Of a stretch of 64,000 nucleotides of DNA, positions 1 to 7,352 are shown piece by piece (position 1 is the stretch's first letter; every line of letters begins with the position of its first letter). The DNA is from Burkholderiales bacterium C2 (GTDB taxonomy: Bacteria; Pseudomonadota; Gammaproteobacteria; Burkholderiales; Burkholderiaceae_C). The translations under genes were made by a program, and so were the position numbers. The notes below the pieces were generated by a model that saw only the letters and a list, made by a program, of their open reading frames with translations, ran no database searches and was not told the origin of the DNA. The stretch lies in assembly GCA_005503085.1 (NCBI GenBank), contig SCOI01000004.1:234347-298346 (forward strand), read 5' to 3'.

Positions 1-100
1 CCAGCATCTGGCCGGCCTGTCGGACTTCATCGGCAAGCCCATCTCGCTGACCGCCGAGCCGGCCAACCAGACCGAGCATTACGACATCGTGCTGCTCTGA
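1..100 (+). CDS. rng: C-terminal end of a probable ribonuclease G (partial)
   Basis: Only the last 32 codons are present, in the frame beginning at base 2 and ending with TGA at 98-100. The fragment reads GLSDFIGKPISLTAEP, then EHYDIVLL at the very end. From memory, betaproteobacterial RNase G proteins end with a similar 'FIGKPISL ... QYDIVLL' segment, so RNase G (5' processing of 16S rRNA, mRNA turnover) is the best match. The catalytic and S1 domains lie outside the window, so this rests on a short tail. The following gene starts only 10 bases later. Confidence 0.5.
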   Translation, partial: QHLAGLSDFIGKPISLTAEPANQTEHYDIVLL

Positions 101-110
101 GCATCGGGCG

Positions 111-1010
111 ATGCGACTGAAGGCCATCGAGGTGTTCAATGCGGTGATGCTGACCGGCACGGTCAGCGGCGCCGCACGCCTGCTGCATGTGACCCAGCCG
201 GCGGTCACGCAGGCGCTGCAGCATGCCGAGCAGCAGCTGGGCTATGTGCTGTTCGCCCGCCAGCGCCAGCGCCTGGTGCCCACCCGCGAAGCCCTGGCGC
301 TGTATCCCGAGGTGCAGCGCCTGATGTCTCAGCTGGAGTCGGTGCGCCGGCTGGCGGTGGCGCTGGGCGGTGGGGCCGACAGCGAGCTGCGCGTGCTGGT
401 CGTGCCCTCGCTGGCGGTGCGGGCCTTGCCCGATGCCTTGCAGCGTTTCCGTGCCCGCTATCCGGACATGCCGGTGTCCATACGCAGCCTGCACTCCAAC
501 GAGATCGCCCGCGCGATCGCGCTGCAGGAGGGCGATGTGGGCATCGTCTACGGCAGCCCGGGCCATGCGGCCGTGCACGAGGAACTGGTGGCCACCGGCC
601 GCCTGGTCTGCGTCTCGCGGGTTGGCGGTGCCGGCGCCGACAAGCGCGCGACCGTGACGATGGAGGAGGTCTTGCGCGCGCCCTTGATACGCATCGACGA
701 GCGCGATCCGCTGGGCGCGATGCTGGCCGATCAATGGGCGCGGCTGGAGATGGCGCCGCAGGCCGGCATCACGGTGCAGACCCACCATATCGCGATGGTG
801 CTGGCCGAGCAGGGCTTTGGCCCGGCCATCATCGACTCCTTCACCGCCCAGGCCAGCCAGAGCGACACGCTGCATGTGCGCGCCTTGCTGCCCGAGGTGC
901 CGGTCGAGGTGCGGGCGCTGCTGCCACAAGGCCTGCGCTCGCCGCAGCCGGTGGCGGACTTTATTGCGGCGTTTCGTGAAGTGACGGACGCTGGCTCAAG
1001 GACCAGCTGA
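111..1010 (+). CDS. LysR-family transcriptional regulator
   Basis: This 299-residue protein has the normal LysR length. The N-terminal winged helix-turn-helix covers about residues 1-60 (FNAVMLTGTVSGAARLLHVT, then QPAVTQALQHAEQQLG). The remainder is the periplasmic-binding-protein-like effector domain (about 90-295). It starts 10 bases after the upstream stop codon and no strong Shine-Dalgarno site is visible. Its 3' end overlaps the convergent racemase gene by 50 bases. LysR proteins often regulate neighbouring genes, so control of the racemase/binding-protein pair is plausible, but there is no divergent promoter to support it. The effector is unknown. Confidence 0.9.
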   Translation: MRLKAIEVFNAVMLTGTVSGAARLLHVTQPAVTQALQHAEQQLGYVLFARQRQRLVPTREALALYPEVQRLMSQLESVRRLAVALGGGADSELRVLVVPSLAVRALPDALQRFRARYPDMPVSIRSLHSNEIARAIALQEGDVGIVYGSPGHAAVHEELVATGRLVCVSRVGGAGADKRATVTMEEVLRAPLIRIDERDPLGAMLADQWARLEMAPQAGITVQTHHIAMVLAEQGFGPAIIDSFTAQASQSDTLHVRALLPEVPVEVRALLPQGLRSPQPVADFIAAFREVTDAGSRTS

Positions 1011-1698
1011 CCGCGCGGCGCGCCAGCGCGGCCGTGGCATCGATCACCGGCACCGGCGCGTTCGCAGTCGTCAAGACCAAGGGGATCTCGGTGCAGCCGA
1101 GCACCAGGGCCGCCGCACCGCGCCGCTGCAACGCCGTCGCCGCGCGCAGCAGCAGCGCGGATGCTTCGCCCAGCCGTCCGGCCTTGACCGCCTGGATGCC
1201 CGGCATCACCCAGTCCAGCATCTCGCTGGCCGTGGGCAGCAGCCATTGCACCTGCTGCGAGGCCGGGCGGTTCAGGTAGAGGCCCGAGGCCAGGGTCGCG
1301 TCGGTGGCCAGCAGGCCGATGCGCGCGCTGAGCCCGGCGCTGGCCACCGCGTCTTCCAGCGCCGCATCGACCAGATGCAGCATCGGCAGGCCCAGCGCGG
1401 CCTGCAGCTCATCGAACCACAGATGGGCGGTGTTACAGGGCATCACGACCAGGCCGGCACCGGCATCGCGCAGGCGCCGGCCGCTGGCCAGCATGGCCGC
1501 CAGCGGCGAGTCGCCCTCGCCACGGAAGGCCTCGGTGCGGTCCGGCACCTGGGGGATGGAGCTCAGCACCACCGGCACATGCTCCTGGTCGCGCGCGGCC
1601 GGCGTGGCCGCCAGCATCTTGTGCATGAAGTCCAGCGAAGCCAGCGGCCCCATGCCGCCCAGCACACCCACCACATCGGTATCTACAACTGCAAGCAT
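961..1698 (-). CDS. Aspartate/glutamate racemase family protein
   Basis: The 245-residue protein belongs to the cofactor-independent Asp/Glu/hydantoin racemase superfamily. The N-terminus reads GVLGGMGPLASLDF, the family signature. The two cysteines that act as acid and base in this superfamily are present: Cys88 in MPCNTAH and Cys202 in LGCTEIPLV. It should interconvert L- and D-aspartate or glutamate, or a related amino acid, in the cytoplasm. The gene lies 8 bases downstream of the amino-acid binding-protein gene on the same strand, which suggests co-transcription. The ATG at 1698 was chosen because the conserved first strand begins about ten residues later. Substrate is not determinable. 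Confidence 0.9.
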   Translation of the reverse strand: MLAVVDTDVVGVLGGMGPLASLDFMHKMLAATPAARDQEHVPVVLSSIPQVPDRTEAFRGEGDSPLAAMLASGRRLRDAGAGLVVMPCNTAHLWFDELQAALGLPMLHLVDAALEDAVASAGLSARIGLLATDATLASGLYLNRPASQQVQWLLPTASEMLDWVMPGIQAVKAGRLGEASALLLRAATALQRRGAAALVLGCTEIPLVLTTANAPVPVIDATAALARRAVSWSLSQRPSLHETPQ

Positions 1699-1706
1699 CG
1701 GGGTTC

Positions 1707-2594
1707 TCAGAGCGCCGGCTTGTCCGACAAGGCCTTCAGGTTGTCCTGCAACTCCTGGCTCATCGGCGCGTTCAGATTGATGCCCTTGGGCGGGATCGGC
1801 GACTGGAACCACTTCTTGTAGAGCGCCTCGAACTCGCCGCTCTTCATCAGGCCGGCCAGGGTGTCGTCGACCAGTTTCTTGAAGGCCGGGTCGTCGCGGC
1901 GCAGCATGATGGCGTAGGGCTCGACCTGCAGCGCCTCGCCGACCACGGCCAGCTCGGCCGGGTTCTGTGCGCTGGCGCGCAGGCCGTAGAGCAGGATGTC
2001 GTCCATGCCGAAGGCATCGGCGCGCTGCTGCTGCACCAGCAGGGCCGATTCGGCATGGTCCTTGGCGGCGATCAGCTCGAAGCCGAGGTTCTGTTCGGCA
2101 TTGAGCTTGCGCAGCACCTGGTAGTTGGTCGTGCCGGTGGTCGAGACCACCTTCCTGCCCTTCAGATCGGCCGTGCTCTTGATAGGCGAGCCGGCCCGCA
2201 CCAGCAGCCGGGTGCCGGTGTAGAAGTAGTTGGTCGCGAAGGCCACCTGCTTGGCGCGCTCGCTGTTGTTGGTGGTCGAGCCGCATTCGATGTCTATCGT
2301 GCCGTTCTGCAGCAGCGGGATGCGGTTTTGCGAGGTCACGGCCTGGGTGGCGACCTTCAGGTCCGCGCGGCCGGTCGCTCGTCTGACCTGCTCGACGATC
2401 TTGCCGCAGATCTCCCAGCCGAAACCGACCGGCTGGCCCTCGCCGCCGAGGTAGGAGAAGGGGATCGACGATTCCCGGTAAGCCACGGTCATGCTGCCGC
2501 TGGCCTTGATCTTGTCCAAGGTGGCCGGCGTTTGCGCCAGGGCTGCGCCGCAGGCGCCGAGCAGGGTCAGGACGGTGAGGGTCGAGAGACGCAT
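1707..2594 (-). CDS. Amino-acid ABC transporter substrate-binding protein, GltI-like
   Basis: This 295-residue periplasmic solute-binding protein begins with a signal peptide (MRLSTLTVLTLLGACGAALA, cleavage near AQ). The body is a family-3 (SBP_bac_3) fold: SMTVAYRESSIPFSYLG, IDIECGSTTNNSERA and KVVSTTGTTNYQVLRKLN closely resemble glutamate/aspartate-binding GltI. The C-terminus carries the typical KKWFQSPIPPKGINLN segment. No permease or ATPase gene lies next to it; the only partner is the racemase downstream. It may feed a transporter encoded elsewhere. Upstream is a strong 23-base palindrome that may be its operator. Confidence 0.9.
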   Translation of the reverse strand: MRLSTLTVLTLLGACGAALAQTPATLDKIKASGSMTVAYRESSIPFSYLGGEGQPVGFGWEICGKIVEQVRRATGRADLKVATQAVTSQNRIPLLQNGTIDIECGSTTNNSERAKQVAFATNYFYTGTRLLVRAGSPIKSTADLKGRKVVSTTGTTNYQVLRKLNAEQNLGFELIAAKDHAESALLVQQQRADAFGMDDILLYGLRASAQNPAELAVVGEALQVEPYAIMLRRDDPAFKKLVDDTLAGLMKSGEFEALYKKWFQSPIPPKGINLNAPMSQELQDNLKALSDKPAL

Positions 2595-2674
2595 GCTGAA
2601 ATCCTTGTTGGGGGCTGACGAAGAGCCCCATGCTATGGATTGCAGCGCCCGGTGTTCATCGCGTTTATACCGGG

Positions 2675-2697
2675 GGTCATAAGTTCAACTAATGACC
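2675..2697. promoter_or_regulatory. 23-bp palindrome upstream of the GltI-like gene (candidate operator)
   Basis: Arms GGTCATAAGTT and AACTAATGACC flank a single central C. Ten of eleven positions pair; the only mismatch is the A/A six bases in from the centre. It lies about 80 bases upstream of the binding-protein start (2594) and 5 bases beyond the stop of the peroxidase-related gene, both on the minus strand. No T-run follows, so an operator for a dimeric repressor fits better than a terminator. The regulator is unknown. Confidence 0.5.
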
Positions 2698-2702
2698 GAG
2701 CC

Positions 2703-3311
2703 TCAGGGTTTGGCGGGGCGGGGCAGGCGGCCCAGCAGGTAGAACTCGTCGTTGGGCCGCAGCGAGATGGTGTTGGCCAGGCGGTTGGACAGTCCGAACA
2801 GCGCGGTGATCGAGGTGATGTCCCAGATGTCCTCGTCGTCGAAGCCATGGGCGTGCAGGGCGCTGTAGTCGTCCTCGCCGACCTCGGCCGAGCGCAGGCA
2901 GACCTTCAGCGCGAAGTCCAGCATCGCGTGCTGGCGCGGCGTGATATCGGCCTTGCGGTAATTGGTCGCGAGCTGGTCGGCCAGGCGCGGTGCCTTCTCA
3001 TAGACGCGCAGGATGGCGCCGTGCGCGACCACGCAATACAGGCATTGGTTGGCGCCGCTGGTGGCGACGATGATCATCTCGCGCTCACCCTTGCTCAGAC
3101 CCGACTCACGCAGTAGCAGCGCGTCGTGATAGGCCAGGAAGGCCCGGAACTCGTCCGGGCGGCGCGCCAGTGCGAGGAACACATTCGGTACGAAGCCGGC
3201 CTTCTCCTGCACCTCCAGAATGCGCTGGCGCACATCGTCGGGCAGGGCGCCGAGATCGGCGGGGTCCGGGGTGGGGTAGCGGCACGGGGTCTGGGAATTT
3301 GTCTCGCTCAT
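2703..3311 (-). CDS. Peroxidase-related enzyme (AhpD/carboxymuconolactone decarboxylase-like)
   Basis: This 202-residue protein of the AhpD-like fold contains the redox motif CLYC followed by VVAHG (around residues 89-97), matching the C-x2-C...H pattern of the uncharacterised peroxidase-related family. The upstream part (LPDDVRQRILEVQEKAGFVPNVFLALA) and the downstream DITSITALFGLSNRLANTISLRPNDEFY are also typical. It probably reduces peroxides or an unknown disulfide using its cysteine pair; the physiological substrate is not known for this family. It is transcribed away from tolB across a 129-base gap. Confidence 0.85.
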   Translation of the reverse strand: MSETNSQTPCRYPTPDPADLGALPDDVRQRILEVQEKAGFVPNVFLALARRPDEFRAFLAYHDALLLRESGLSKGEREMIIVATSGANQCLYCVVAHGAILRVYEKAPRLADQLATNYRKADITPRQHAMLDFALKVCLRSAEVGEDDYSALHAHGFDDEDIWDITSITALFGLSNRLANTISLRPNDEFYLLGRLPRPAKP

Positions 3312-3440
3312 GGGGGCCTCTTGTTACTGTTTGCAGCATGATAGCCAGCGGCCTCAGCGGGCCTTCAGCCGGCTCAGGCAAAATACGGCCCTGCATTGAA
3401 TGGCAGCGTCCGTCGTGGGCGCTCATGCTCAGCGAGTCGA

Positions 3441-4736
3441 ATGTCCGCACACAAGCTATCCCGTCCCCCCATCGATCTGATGCGCCGCAGCCTGCTGGGC
3501 TCGGCCGCCGCGCTCAGCCTGCCGGCCCTGGCCCAGTTCCGGGTGGAGATTGCCGGCGTCGGCGCGACGCAGATGCCGATCGCCATTCCCGAGTTCCGCG
3601 ATGAGGCCCGCAGCGGCCAGCCGGTGTCGGCCATCATCCGCAGCGATCTGGAGCGCAGCGGCCAGTTCCGCCTGATCGAGGCGCTGGCGGGTCCGACCGA
3701 GAACAGCGCTCCCGACTGGTCCGAATGGCGCGGCCGCCAGGCCGATGCGCTGGCCGCCGGTTCGGTGACGCGGCTGGCCGATGGCCGCTTCGATGTGCGC
3801 CACAAGCTCTGGGACGTGGTCAAGGGCCAGGACCTCGGTGGCGAGGCCCATGCGGTGGCGCCCGACGATGTGCGTCTGGCCGCGCACCGCATCGCCGACT
3901 CGATCTACCAGAAGCTGACCGGCGAGCGCGGCGTGTTCGCGACCCGCATGGCTTATGTGACCAAGGCCGGCGGCCGCTACTCGCTGCGCATCACCGATGC
4001 CGACGGCGAGGGTGGCCAGGTGGCGCTGGGCAGCCCCGATCCGATCATTTCGCCGACCTGGTCGCCCGACGGCCGCGAGCTGGCCTATGTTTCATTCGAG
4101 AGCCGCAAGGCCGTCGTCTGGGTGCAGGACCTGTCGACCGGCCGACGCCGTGTGCTGGCCGATTTCCGCGGCAGCAACAGCGCGCCGGCCTTCTCGCCCG
4201 ACGGCCAGCAACTGGCGCTGACCCTGTCGCGCGAGGGCGGCTCCCAGCTCTTCATGATGAACCGCAATGGCTCGGGCCTGCGCCGGCTGACGCAGAGCTC
4301 GGCGATCGACACCGAGCCGGTGTTCGCACCGGACGGCCAGACCCTGTTCTTCGTCAGCGACCGTGGCGGCAGCCCGCAGATCTACCGCATGCCGGTGGCC
4401 GGGGGGACGCCCGTGCGCGTCAGCTTCAACGGCAGCTACAACATCAGCCCGGCCATCAGCCCGGACGGCAAGACCCTGGCCTACATCACCCGCAACGGCG
4501 GCGCGTTCCGCCTCAGCGTGATGGACCTGGCCAGCGGCGCGGTGCAGCAGATCAGCGATACCAGCGACGACGAGAGCCCGAGCTTCGCGCCGAACGGGCG
4601 TCTGCTGGTCTACGCGACCCGCGTCGGCGGCAAGGACGTGCTGATGACGACGACGCTGGACGGCCGCATCAAGGCCAAGCTGGTGTCGACCGCGGCCGAT
4701 GTGCGCGAGCCGACCTGGGGCCCGTTCGGGCGCTGA
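3441..4736 (+). CDS. tolB: Tol-Pal system beta-propeller protein TolB
   Basis: This periplasmic component of the Tol-Pal envelope complex binds Pal and supports outer-membrane constriction during division. From the ATG at 3441 it is 431 residues. A signal sequence (MRRSLLGSAAALSLPALA) begins at an internal ATG at 3480, which is an alternative start. The N-terminal domain runs to about residue 160. It is followed by the six-bladed propeller with repeated SPDG units: SPTWSPDGRELAYVSF, PAFSPDGQQLALTLS, PVFAPDGQTLFFVSD, PAISPDGKTLAYIT. pal and cpoB follow on the same strand. tolQ, tolR and tolA are not upstream; a divergent unrelated gene occupies that position. Confidence 0.95.
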   Translation: MSAHKLSRPPIDLMRRSLLGSAAALSLPALAQFRVEIAGVGATQMPIAIPEFRDEARSGQPVSAIIRSDLERSGQFRLIEALAGPTENSAPDWSEWRGRQADALAAGSVTRLADGRFDVRHKLWDVVKGQDLGGEAHAVAPDDVRLAAHRIADSIYQKLTGERGVFATRMAYVTKAGGRYSLRITDADGEGGQVALGSPDPIISPTWSPDGRELAYVSFESRKAVVWVQDLSTGRRRVLADFRGSNSAPAFSPDGQQLALTLSREGGSQLFMMNRNGSGLRRLTQSSAIDTEPVFAPDGQTLFFVSDRGGSPQIYRMPVAGGTPVRVSFNGSYNISPAISPDGKTLAYITRNGGAFRLSVMDLASGAVQQISDTSDDESPSFAPNGRLLVYATRVGGKDVLMTTTLDGRIKAKLVSTAADVREPTWGPFGR

Positions 4737-4799
4737 GGGCAACGATTGAATTTCATGCCGCTTTGCGAGGGCAAGGCGATTTCCTTAGGAGTGATAGTG

Positions 4800-5333
4800 A
4801 TGATGATGAACAAGCTGGCCCTTTCCGTTCTGGCCGCCGCCGCCCTGGTGGGCTGCAGCTCCACCAAGCTGGATGAGCCCGCACCGGTCGAATCCCGCCC
4901 GGTGACGGCCACGCCGTCGGGCAACACCGGCGCCAACACCGCGCCGACCTCGGAGTCCAAGGTCGCCACCGTCGACCTGGCCGCCCAGGCCGCCGCCGCC
5001 GTGTCTAGCCTGCGCGTGGTCTATTTCGACTACGACAGCTTTGTCGTCAAGTCCGATTTCCAGAATGTCATCGATGGCCACGCCAAGCGCATGAATGTCG
5101 ACACCAAGGTGGCCCTGCGTCTGGAAGGCCATACCGACGAGCGCGGTGGCAGCGAGTACAACCTGGCCCTGGGCCAGAAGCGCGCCGAGGCCGTGGCCAA
5201 GTCGCTGGGTCTGCTGGGTGTGCCGGCCGCGCGTGTCGAGCCGGTCAGCTTCGGCAAGGAGCGCCCGGCCGTGCAAGGCAGCGACGAGGCCGCCTGGGCC
5301 AAGAACCGTCGCGTCGAGCTGAAGGACAAGTGA
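4800..5333 (+). CDS. pal: Peptidoglycan-associated lipoprotein Pal
   Basis: This outer-membrane lipoprotein anchors the envelope to peptidoglycan and is the partner of TolB. The start was set at the ATG at 4800, where AGGAG at 4787-4791 gives good spacing (three consecutive ATG codons follow). The 177-residue product has the signal sequence KLALSVLAAAALVG and a lipobox LVGC, with lipidation at Cys19. The C-terminal OmpA-like domain includes VVYFDYDSFVVKSDF, the diaminopimelate-binding segment LEGHTDERGGSEYNLALGQ, and KNRRVEL. An alanine/proline-rich linker separates the two. The stop codon is followed one base later by the start of cpoB. Confidence 0.96.
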   Translation: MMMNKLALSVLAAAALVGCSSTKLDEPAPVESRPVTATPSGNTGANTAPTSESKVATVDLAAQAAAAVSSLRVVYFDYDSFVVKSDFQNVIDGHAKRMNVDTKVALRLEGHTDERGGSEYNLALGQKRAEAVAKSLGLLGVPAARVEPVSFGKERPAVQGSDEAAWAKNRRVELKDK

Positions 5334-5334
5334 G

Positions 5335-6108
5335 ATGAGGGCACTGAGATCCGGCCTCGGCGCGCTGGCGCTGGCGGCCCTGAGCTTGTGCAGCCAGCCG
5401 GCCTTCGCGCTGTTCGAGGACGACGAGGCACGCAAGGCCATTCTGGACCTGCGCACGCGGCTGCAGCAAAGCGAGGAGGCGCAACGCAAGGCCTCCGAGC
5501 AGCAGGCGCAGGAGCAGATCGCGCCGCTGCGCCGCAGCCTGCTGGATCTCAATGCCCAGATCGAGGCCTTGCGCAGCGAGGTCGCCAAGCTGCGCGGCCA
5601 GAACGAGCAACTGGCACGCGACCTGGCCGAGACCCAGCGCAAGCTGGCCGATCAGTCGCAGGCGCTGGAGACGCGTCTGCGCCCGCTGGAGCCGCAGAAG
5701 GTGGTGCTGGACGGTCGTGAGTTCCAGGCCGGCCCGGACGAGAAGACCCAGTATGAGGCCGCGATGGCCCTGGTGCGGCGCGGCGACTTCGCCGAAGCCG
5801 CCACGGCGCTGGCGGCCTTCCAGCGCCGCTTTCCGTCCAGCGGCTATGGCGATTCGGCGCGTTTCTGGCTCGGCAATGCGCTGTACGGCAAGCGCGACTA
5901 CAAGGAAGCGATTGCGACCTTCAAGGCCTTCGTGGCCGCGAATCCTGCCCACCCGCGCGCGGCCGAAGCCATGCTGGCCATGGCCAACTGCCAGATCGAG
6001 CTGAAGGAAGTGAAGGGCGCGCGCCGCAGCCTGGAAGACCTGTTGAAGGCCTATCCAGGCACCGAGGCGGCGCAGGCGGCAAAAGAGCGCTTGGCCTCGC
6101 TGAAGTAA
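5335..6108 (+). CDS. cpoB: Cell-division coordinator CpoB (YbgF)
   Basis: The 257-residue periplasmic protein has a signal peptide (LRSGLGALALAALSLCSQPAFA), an N-terminal trimerising coiled coil rich in Gln/Glu (about residues 35-120), and a C-terminal TPR domain. The TPR units read QYEAAMALVRRGDFAEAATALAAF, DSARFWLGNALYGKRDYKEA and AEAMLAMANCQIELKEVKGA. CpoB links peptidoglycan synthesis with Tol-driven outer-membrane constriction. It is the third gene of the tolB-pal-cpoB unit, one base after pal. A rho-independent terminator lies about 80 bases downstream. Confidence 0.95.
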   Translation: MRALRSGLGALALAALSLCSQPAFALFEDDEARKAILDLRTRLQQSEEAQRKASEQQAQEQIAPLRRSLLDLNAQIEALRSEVAKLRGQNEQLARDLAETQRKLADQSQALETRLRPLEPQKVVLDGREFQAGPDEKTQYEAAMALVRRGDFAEAATALAAFQRRFPSSGYGDSARFWLGNALYGKRDYKEAIATFKAFVAANPAHPRAAEAMLAMANCQIELKEVKGARRSLEDLLKAYPGTEAAQAAKERLASLK

Positions 6109-6117
6109 TGGCTTTGC

Positions 6118-6155
6118 GGGACAGACCGCCCGAGCGCAGCGAGTAGCTCTGTCCC
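6118..6155. repeat. Inverted repeat downstream of cpoB
   Basis: GGGACAGA at 6118-6125 is matched by TCTGTCCC at 6148-6155, with a 22-base loop. No T-run follows. It precedes the true terminator of the operon and may be an mRNA 3'-end stabilising hairpin or an interspersed repeat unit. Confidence 0.5.
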
Positions 6156-6187
6156 CAACTGACTGGAGTCGCCCATTGCAAGACCTG

Positions 6188-6218
6188 GCCCCACCGGTTC
6201 CGGCCCGTGGGGCTTTTT
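6188..6218 (+). terminator. Rho-independent terminator of tolB-pal-cpoB
   Basis: The stem GCCCCAC (6188-6194) pairs with GTGGGGC (6207-6213) and is followed immediately by TTTTT. It sits between cpoB and the YeeE/YedE gene and should insulate them. Confidence 0.8.
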
Positions 6219-6242
6219 CATTGCCGCCTAGAATCCCGCCCC

Positions 6243-7352
6243 ATGCAAGAACTCGATATCAACGCCCTGGGCCAGCAGGTGCTGTGGGCCGCCTTCGGCC
6301 TCGCCTTCGTCTTTGGCGCACTGGCCCAGCGTACCCATTTCTGCACGATGGGAGCGGTGGCCGACATCGTCAATATGGGCGATTGGGCGCGCATGCGCAT
6401 GTGGGTGCTGGCGATCGCGGTGGCGATGCTGGGCTTCAACACCATGGTCTTCCTCGGCTGGATCGATGCCGGCAAGACGATTTACGCGGCGCCGCGCCTG
6501 CTGTGGCTGTCGAACGTCGTGGGCGGGCTGATGTTCGGCTTCGGCATGGTGCTGGCCTCGGGCTGCGGCAGCAAGACCCTGGTGCGCATAGGTGCCGGCA
6601 ATCTGAAATCGCTGGTGGTGTTCGTGGTGATGGGTGTGGCCGCGTTCGCGACGCTCAAGGGCATCACGGCGGTGCTGCGCGTGGCCACGGTCGACAGCGT
6701 CGCCGTCACGCTGGCCGGCGGTCAGGACCTGCCGTCGCTGCTCGCGCCCGGCCTGGGTGTGGCCCAGCAGCAGCTGGCGCTGATGCTGGGCCTGGTGATC
6801 GGCGGCGGCCTGCTGGTCTGGGCACTGATGCGTGCCGAGGGCCGCAGCGCCGATGTGCTGCTGGGCGGCCTGGGCAGCGGTGCGGTGATCGTCGGCATCT
6901 GGTGGGTGTCGGGCGTGCTGGGCCATGTGGCCGAGGATCCGAACACGCTGGAAGAGGTCTTCGTGCGCAGCACCAGCGGCGCGCGCATGGAGGCGCTGAG
7001 CTTTGTCTCGCCAATGGCCTACACGCTGGACTGGCTGATGTTCTTCAGCGACACCAGCAAGCTGCTGACGATTGCCATCGTCAGCACGGTGGGGGTGGTT
7101 GCCGGCTCCGGCGTCTACGCGCTGGCGACGCGCAGCTTCCGCTGGGAGGCCTTCCGCGGCGTTGAGGACACCAGCAACCACATCGTCGGCGCGCTGCTGA
7201 TGGGCGTGGGCGGCGTGGTCGCGCTGGGTTGCACGATAGGCCAGGGCCTGTCGGGTGTTTCGACCCTGAGTCTGGGCAGCTTCATCGCGCTGGCCGCCAT
7301 CATCGCCGGTGCGGTGCTGGCGCTGCGCTATCAGATGTGGCGCCTCGGATGA
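6243..7352 (+). CDS. YeeE/YedE-family sulfur-compound transporter
   Basis: This is a 369-residue inner-membrane protein with about nine or ten predicted helices, made of two DUF395/YeeE repeats. Family members such as TsuA import thiosulfate. The cysteine motifs expected in each half are visible: RTHFCTMG near the N-terminus, ASGCGSKTLVRIGAGNLKSL in the middle, and ALGCTIGQGLSG near the C-terminus. The ATG at 6243 follows the upstream terminator. The stop overlaps the next start (ATGA), so the transporter is translationally coupled to a TcdA-like sulfur/tRNA enzyme. Thiosulfate as substrate is inference from the family. Confidence 0.88.
   Translation: MQELDINALGQQVLWAAFGLAFVFGALAQRTHFCTMGAVADIVNMGDWARMRMWVLAIAVAMLGFNTMVFLGWIDAGKTIYAAPRLLWLSNVVGGLMFGFGMVLASGCGSKTLVRIGAGNLKSLVVFVVMGVAAFATLKGITAVLRVATVDSVAVTLAGGQDLPSLLAPGLGVAQQQLALMLGLVIGGGLLVWALMRAEGRSADVLLGGLGSGAVIVGIWWVSGVLGHVAEDPNTLEEVFVRSTSGARMEALSFVSPMAYTLDWLMFFSDTSKLLTIAIVSTVGVVAGSGVYALATRSFRWEAFRGVEDTSNHIVGALLMGVGGVVALGCTIGQGLSGVSTLSLGSFIALAAIIAGAVLALRYQMWRLG

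Noticed and set aside
961..2631. A single 556-residue protein joining racemase and binding-protein DNA
   Set aside because: The N-terminal part of that frame is the out-of-frame shadow of the binding protein; the racemase begins at its own ATG (1698).
2675..2697. Palindrome as terminator of the peroxidase-related gene
   Set aside because: The hairpin is AT-rich and lacks a following T-run, so operator function fits better, although mRNA end formation cannot be excluded.
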